A stretch of 38,644 nucleotides of DNA, taken from Acidobacteriota bacterium. GTDB taxonomy: Bacteria; Acidobacteriota; Blastocatellia; Pyrinomonadales; Pyrinomonadaceae. The stretch spans positions 1 through 38,644 of the forward strand of contig JADYZI010000182.1 of assembly GCA_020853255.1 (NCBI GenBank), written 5' to 3'. Below the pieces are notes generated by a model. The model was not told the DNA's origin. It did not search any database and was given only the letters and a program-made list of their open reading frames with translations. Below, in pieces: positions 35,558 to 38,644 of the stretch (the first letter of the stretch is position 1; each line of letters begins with the position of its first letter). Position numbers and translations under genes: made by a program.

Positions 35558-36655
35558 ATGTTGAAATCAAAATGTCGAATTGTTGATGTTGGGAAGCGTC
35601 GGGACGGCGGCACACGGTATTGGTGCATCCACCATCGTGCGGATGCGACGGCGAAGTACGGAAAGCCTGCGGACAAATGCCGATACGCTGATATTCCTGA
35701 GGTTTTGCCTGAAGAACAGATAGTCCTCGATCTCTCAAAATATAAAGGTGGCATCGGGCTTTGGGGTGCGGTTCCGCCAATCTACGACACTTCGACTATG
35801 CCGATAGATCGAGGCGTTCATGTTCACGCTAGGGAAACGGCGAACGGAGACAAATGCATCGATAGAACGTACCGGAAGGTGACTTTGACTAACTCAGAGT
35901 CGACTTCATGCCAGCGGGAGATTTCCGAATTGGATGCGATTTACTACATGATTTCGTCTGTGTTCGGATATCCCATGAAGAATGTCGAATGCGGTCTTTG
36001 CGGAGTATCCCACCTAGACAAAGATTGGTTCAGTTTGCATCCACACCACCGTCATTTATGTTCTGGCTGTGGAAAGTATTTTCGTGACGATCAAGACGCT
36101 ATCGGCAATCCATTGATCGGTTTACAAAAGCATTTTGGCCACCAGACTTCCGTGCCAACGGAAGTTGATCGAACCTTGAAGATCAAACAAAATGATTTCC
36201 CGGGCGGCATTCAGATATGGGGGTCGAATCCTGCAATATTTTGGACGAATCCGAACTCTGAAGAGTCGGGAATCCATGTTCATATTTACGACGAAAATGG
36301 GGTTATCTTAGACGACTACGACAATACATACTCCCGCGTTGTCATCGACGGAATCTACCTCGATGCAAAGGATGTTCAGAGGTTTATGGCCCAAAATATC
36401 TTGCCGCATATTTCGGGACGGGTTGTTTCGTTATCATGTCCGGAATGCGGAGGGGCGCACAGGTCTTCGGATACAGCAAGCTTTACACCTTCCGAATTTC
36501 ACCAATGCTCCACGTGCGGAAAAGAGTTTCGGTCCCGTGGCCGACGCCGACGGCTGATTTCTAATCCGATCGTTAAACAATTGGAGGCACTTGAACGCCA
36601 CGCTCCTCGTCTTCCACAAAAATTCGATTTAGGCCTACTCCCCGAAACACTTTGA
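35558..36655 (+). CDS. Protein with two tandem zinc-ribbon/HVH repeats
   Basis: I do not recognise this 365-residue protein. It has a Cys/His-rich N-terminus (Cys6, WCIHH at 22-26, Cys41) and two homologous units about 150 residues apart. Unit 1 is KGGIGLWG (63-70), GVHVHAR (86-92) and a zinc ribbon Cys145/148-Cys168/171. Unit 2 is PGGIQIWG (215-222), GIHVHIY (238-244) and a zinc ribbon Cys294/297-Cys317/320. The ribbons have the same 19-residue gap and both run into a basic ISNP/IGNP motif. Nucleic-acid binding is likely from the ribbons and the RSRGRRRR stretch. Its pairing with the Nmad2-like gene hints at recognition of modified DNA, which is inference. Confidence 0.7.
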   Translation: MLKSKCRIVDVGKRRDGGTRYWCIHHRADATAKYGKPADKCRYADIPEVLPEEQIVLDLSKYKGGIGLWGAVPPIYDTSTMPIDRGVHVHARETANGDKCIDRTYRKVTLTNSESTSCQREISELDAIYYMISSVFGYPMKNVECGLCGVSHLDKDWFSLHPHHRHLCSGCGKYFRDDQDAIGNPLIGLQKHFGHQTSVPTEVDRTLKIKQNDFPGGIQIWGSNPAIFWTNPNSEESGIHVHIYDENGVILDDYDNTYSRVVIDGIYLDAKDVQRFMAQNILPHISGRVVSLSCPECGGAHRSSDTASFTPSEFHQCSTCGKEFRSRGRRRRLISNPIVKQLEALERHAPRLPQKFDLGLLPETL

Positions 36656-37086
36656 AATTCATGTAAGTCTGGAGCGGTGTGTCAGTCTTTTGATTAATTC
36701 TCCGCGACCCGGAAACGATTAGGTATCGAATATGAACCTGTTTTCAATCCCAGCCCCATTTGATGAAGTGTACCCGCTAATCGACGAGATTAGAGTCAAA
36801 GTCGTGGAAGAGGGGTACATGGTGACACAGAAACAATCGGCGACGATGACAAAAGCAAACATTCGACCCGACTTCTCTTGCGGAATATTTCATGCCGTCA
36901 CGGTGGAATTAATATTCAATCGGTAACAGTCGAACGGTGTATGAGAAAACCGGAAGCTTTGATGGCGGTAATGAATGCAGGGGTATGAGGGTTCGCCAAA
37001 AGGTCGCGTCGTCCGCCGAAAGTGTATGAATATCTTTCACGTAACGATTGAAACAAAGTTCCTCGACAAAGTCGGATTCGGAGCGG
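36656..37086. other. Mostly non-coding gap
   Basis: Apart from the doubtful small frame at 36732-36926, nothing convincing is seen between the zinc-ribbon gene and the decayed genes that start at 37087. Confidence 0.4.
36732..36926 (+). CDS. Small hypothetical protein
   Basis: A 64-residue frame (MNLFSIPAPFDEVYPLIDEIRVKVVEEGYMVTQ) has plausible amphipathic helices. It stands 76 bases after the zinc-ribbon gene. The ribosome site is weak and no family is recognised, so it could be a chance frame. Confidence 0.3.
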   Translation: MNLFSIPAPFDEVYPLIDEIRVKVVEEGYMVTQKQSATMTKANIRPDFSCGIFHAVTVELIFNR

Positions 37087-37266
37087 TTATTGTGCCTTTG
37101 TGTTCTTGAAATCAGTAACAATCACGTCGGTATTATGGCCGAGGCGGAGGCCGTAGGTGCCGTCGGTCGGTTTGAGTTTGCCGGCTGCGACGAGCTCTGA
37201 GCGAGGGGATGAGTGGCGACGTGACTGTGTTGTTGATGGAGCAGGAGATCGAGTCGTCCTTGACGC
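37087..37266 (-). pseudogene. Remnant of a LamG/concanavalin-like domain
   Basis: On the minus strand the last 36 codons read LVAAGKLKPTDGTYGLRLGHNTDVIVTDFKN. Just upstream, in another frame, is KDDSISCSINNTVTS. Together they follow the ending of jelly-roll domains of the LamG/DUF1080 kind (GDSI.C.IN, then GK.GLR, then DF). The frame break means a decayed gene end. The assignment is tentative. Confidence 0.3.
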
Positions 37267-37282
37267 TGAGCTTACGCGGTGA

Positions 37283-37744
37283 CTATCGAAAGTCTCCAAG
37301 CAGGCTAAAGGCGGCCCAGTAGTAAGGCTCGTGGTACCCAACCTCTTTCTTGTTGATCATTGAAACTGCAGCCTTCTTTATGGCAATCGATGTCGAGTGT
37401 CCATTAAGTAGCTCTGCGTAAAATGCCGTGGCAAGCAATTTGGTTGACTTGTCTGTTGCCTCCCATTGCGATGAGACTATGGTCGAGCTGCCCGAGCCGA
37501 GCACCGCCCAGGGGATGCTGATGAGGCCTTCACCGTTGTGGACTTTGCTGGTGTCGCATGAAGCTAGGAATGCTAGGTTTCTGGGTTTGAGACGAATCGA
37601 CAGCAGGTCGTTCACGGTTAGCCTTCCAGAATCGCGAGGCCGCTGAGCGAATGCCAGAAATGATGAAAGTGGATCTTCGCCGTCGAGTTGAGCGTGCATC
37701 AAGAGATAGAGGCTATCCGCGTCGACTGAGCTGGTGACAAAGTG
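37283..37744 (-). pseudogene. Truncated CHAT-domain duplicate
   Basis: The frame holds only the C-terminal half of a CHAT protease, with the His (LLMHAQLDGEDPL) and Cys (FLASCDTSK) catalytic blocks and the ending HEPYYWAAFSLLGDFR. It is clearly homologous to the gene at 37854-38644. Upstream it runs into an in-frame TAG near 37745, so the N-terminal half is missing. The similarity continues beyond the stop codon (CTATCGAAAGTCTCC after both genes), showing a tandem duplication that later lost one copy's 5' end. Confidence 0.75.
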
Positions 37745-37853
37745 ATTCTAAGTGGCCCCGATCGTGGGAGCGATTCCAAAAAACCCTCCAATGCTTTTTG
37801 CTTCGTCATTTACTTGGGGGCGATATTCGATGAGGAGCGAAACTTACGGTGAT

Positions 37854-38644
37854 CTATCGAAAGTCTCCGTTTACCGTGAAATCAGCCCAATAATAGGGTT
37901 CGTGCATGTTGTTCGATTTGTTCTTGATCATTTGCATAGAGGCTTTTTGTAAAGCCTCAGCGGATGAAAGACCTGCTTTATAGTATCTATAGAATGCCTG
38001 AGTAAAGATCCCGGTCATTTTATCATTCGCTTCCCACTGGGCGGAGATCACAGTGGTTGCCCCAGCACCCATCGCTCCCCATGCAAGGCTAACGAGGCCC
38101 TCGCCGTTCAGCACATTGTTCGTGTCGCACGAAGCCAGAAATACGAGACTCCCTTTCTTGAGGTTCAGATTCAAAAGGTCGTTGACCGTGACGCGGCCAT
38201 CGTGGGCGCCGGTGGCGCGGAAGGCGAGAAAGGATTCCAGCGGTTGTTCGCCATCGACCTGAGCGTGCATTGAAAGATGAATCATATCAGCGTTGGCAGA
38301 ATGCCGTTGAAGATCCGCCGCGGTAGCAGCAAGGTAAGCACTCGATCTATAAAGACCCGCTATGCTCGAAGCTTCGGCATCTGCGAACCGCAGGTTCAAT
38401 TTATTGAACGAGGAATTAGAGAATGCTCGAATAGTTCGTCTGTTCGGCTTTGGTTGGCTCAGGTGCTCCAGCAACAGCGAAACAGAAGGCGAATAACTGA
38501 CGAGCTTCTCCTCAATAAGGTAACGTTCCCCATCGGGACTTAGGGCTTGAAAAGGAATTTTCCATAGATGTTTGTCGGGTATGATAACGAGATGTTTTGC
38601 CGTGAGAGAGAGCGGTTTCAAGAGTTTGTCAAAAAGTTCCTTGC
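37854..38644 (-). CDS. CHAT-domain protease (5' end outside the window)
   Basis: The minus-strand frame is open to the window edge, so the N-terminus (often TPR repeats) is not seen. The visible part is a full caspase-like CHAT domain: LVIIPDKHLWKIPFQAL, a linker, the catalytic His in HLSMHAQVDGEQPL, Cys in FLASCDTNN, then GATTVISAQWEANDK and the closing HEPYYWADFTVNGDFR. CHAT proteases cut partner proteins, for example gasdermins or toxins, in bacterial defence and death pathways. No gasdermin or partner gene is visible in the window. Confidence 0.88.
   Translation of the reverse strand, partial: KELFDKLLKPLSLTAKHLVIIPDKHLWKIPFQALSPDGERYLIEEKLVSYSPSVSLLLEHLSQPKPNRRTIRAFSNSSFNKLNLRFADAEASSIAGLYRSSAYLAATAADLQRHSANADMIHLSMHAQVDGEQPLESFLAFRATGAHDGRVTVNDLLNLNLKKGSLVFLASCDTNNVLNGEGLVSLAWGAMGAGATTVISAQWEANDKMTGIFTQAFYRYYKAGLSSAEALQKASMQMIKNKSNNMHEPYYWADFTVNGDFR

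Overview
The window looks like chromosomal DNA of a Gram-negative bacterium of about 50-55% GC, most likely an Acidobacteriota member (Blastocatellia-like). That assignment is inferred from an Oar-type TonB-dependent receptor with an N-terminal carboxypeptidase-regulatory-like domain and the LPLNGR plug motif, from 'TPTPSPSP'-type linkers, and from CHAT proteins. No rRNA or complete tRNA is present.

Layout. (1) 1-114 is the end of a LuxR-type regulator. (2) Around 485-529 and 20524-20568 lie two copies of the 3' half of a tRNA-Cys gene, in the same orientation. Each is followed on its right by a related arm that ends in ACGATAATC repeats. These are the marks of tyrosine-recombinase integration, probably of two tandem elements. 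A tyrosine integrase (1089-2315) sits beside the left copy. (3) 2334-5573 is a small cassette bounded by an imperfect 61-bp direct repeat. It holds a Fic protein and a frameshifted HTH/coiled-coil gene. (4) 5749-20245 is a set of seven co-oriented genes. The first protein fuses an ECF sigma factor, a HxxxCxxC anti-sigma zinc motif, a membrane anchor and a periplasmic RseB/BON-like sensor. It is followed by a TonB-dependent receptor, a TlpA-like thioredoxin, a TPR-thioredoxin protein, a stand-alone DsbD N-domain, full DsbD and a two-domain M16 metallopeptidase. A strong hairpin terminator (20269-20296) closes the set.

(5) 20860-38644, to the right of the second tRNA fragment, is a defence island: a SMEK-STAND-HEAT NTPase with a downstream HEPN-like protein; a methyltransferase/helicase/GIY-YIG restriction-like operon with an upstream small HEPN protein; a HigB toxin with a HigA-ImmA/IrrE antitoxin under a dyad-rich operator; an Nmad2-like protein paired with a protein built of two tandem zinc-ribbon repeats; and a CHAT protease beside a decayed duplicate of itself.

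Reading of the whole. The left half reads as a membrane-signalling and cell-envelope redox/peptide-processing locus. Its sensor and sigma factor are one polypeptide, which would couple an extracytoplasmic signal directly to transcription of the receptor and the redox genes. The right half is layered anti-phage machinery carried at a tRNA-Cys integration hot spot. The most novel candidates are the sigma/anti-sigma/sensor fusion with its redox cargo, and the Nmad2-like plus duplicated zinc-ribbon gene pair.
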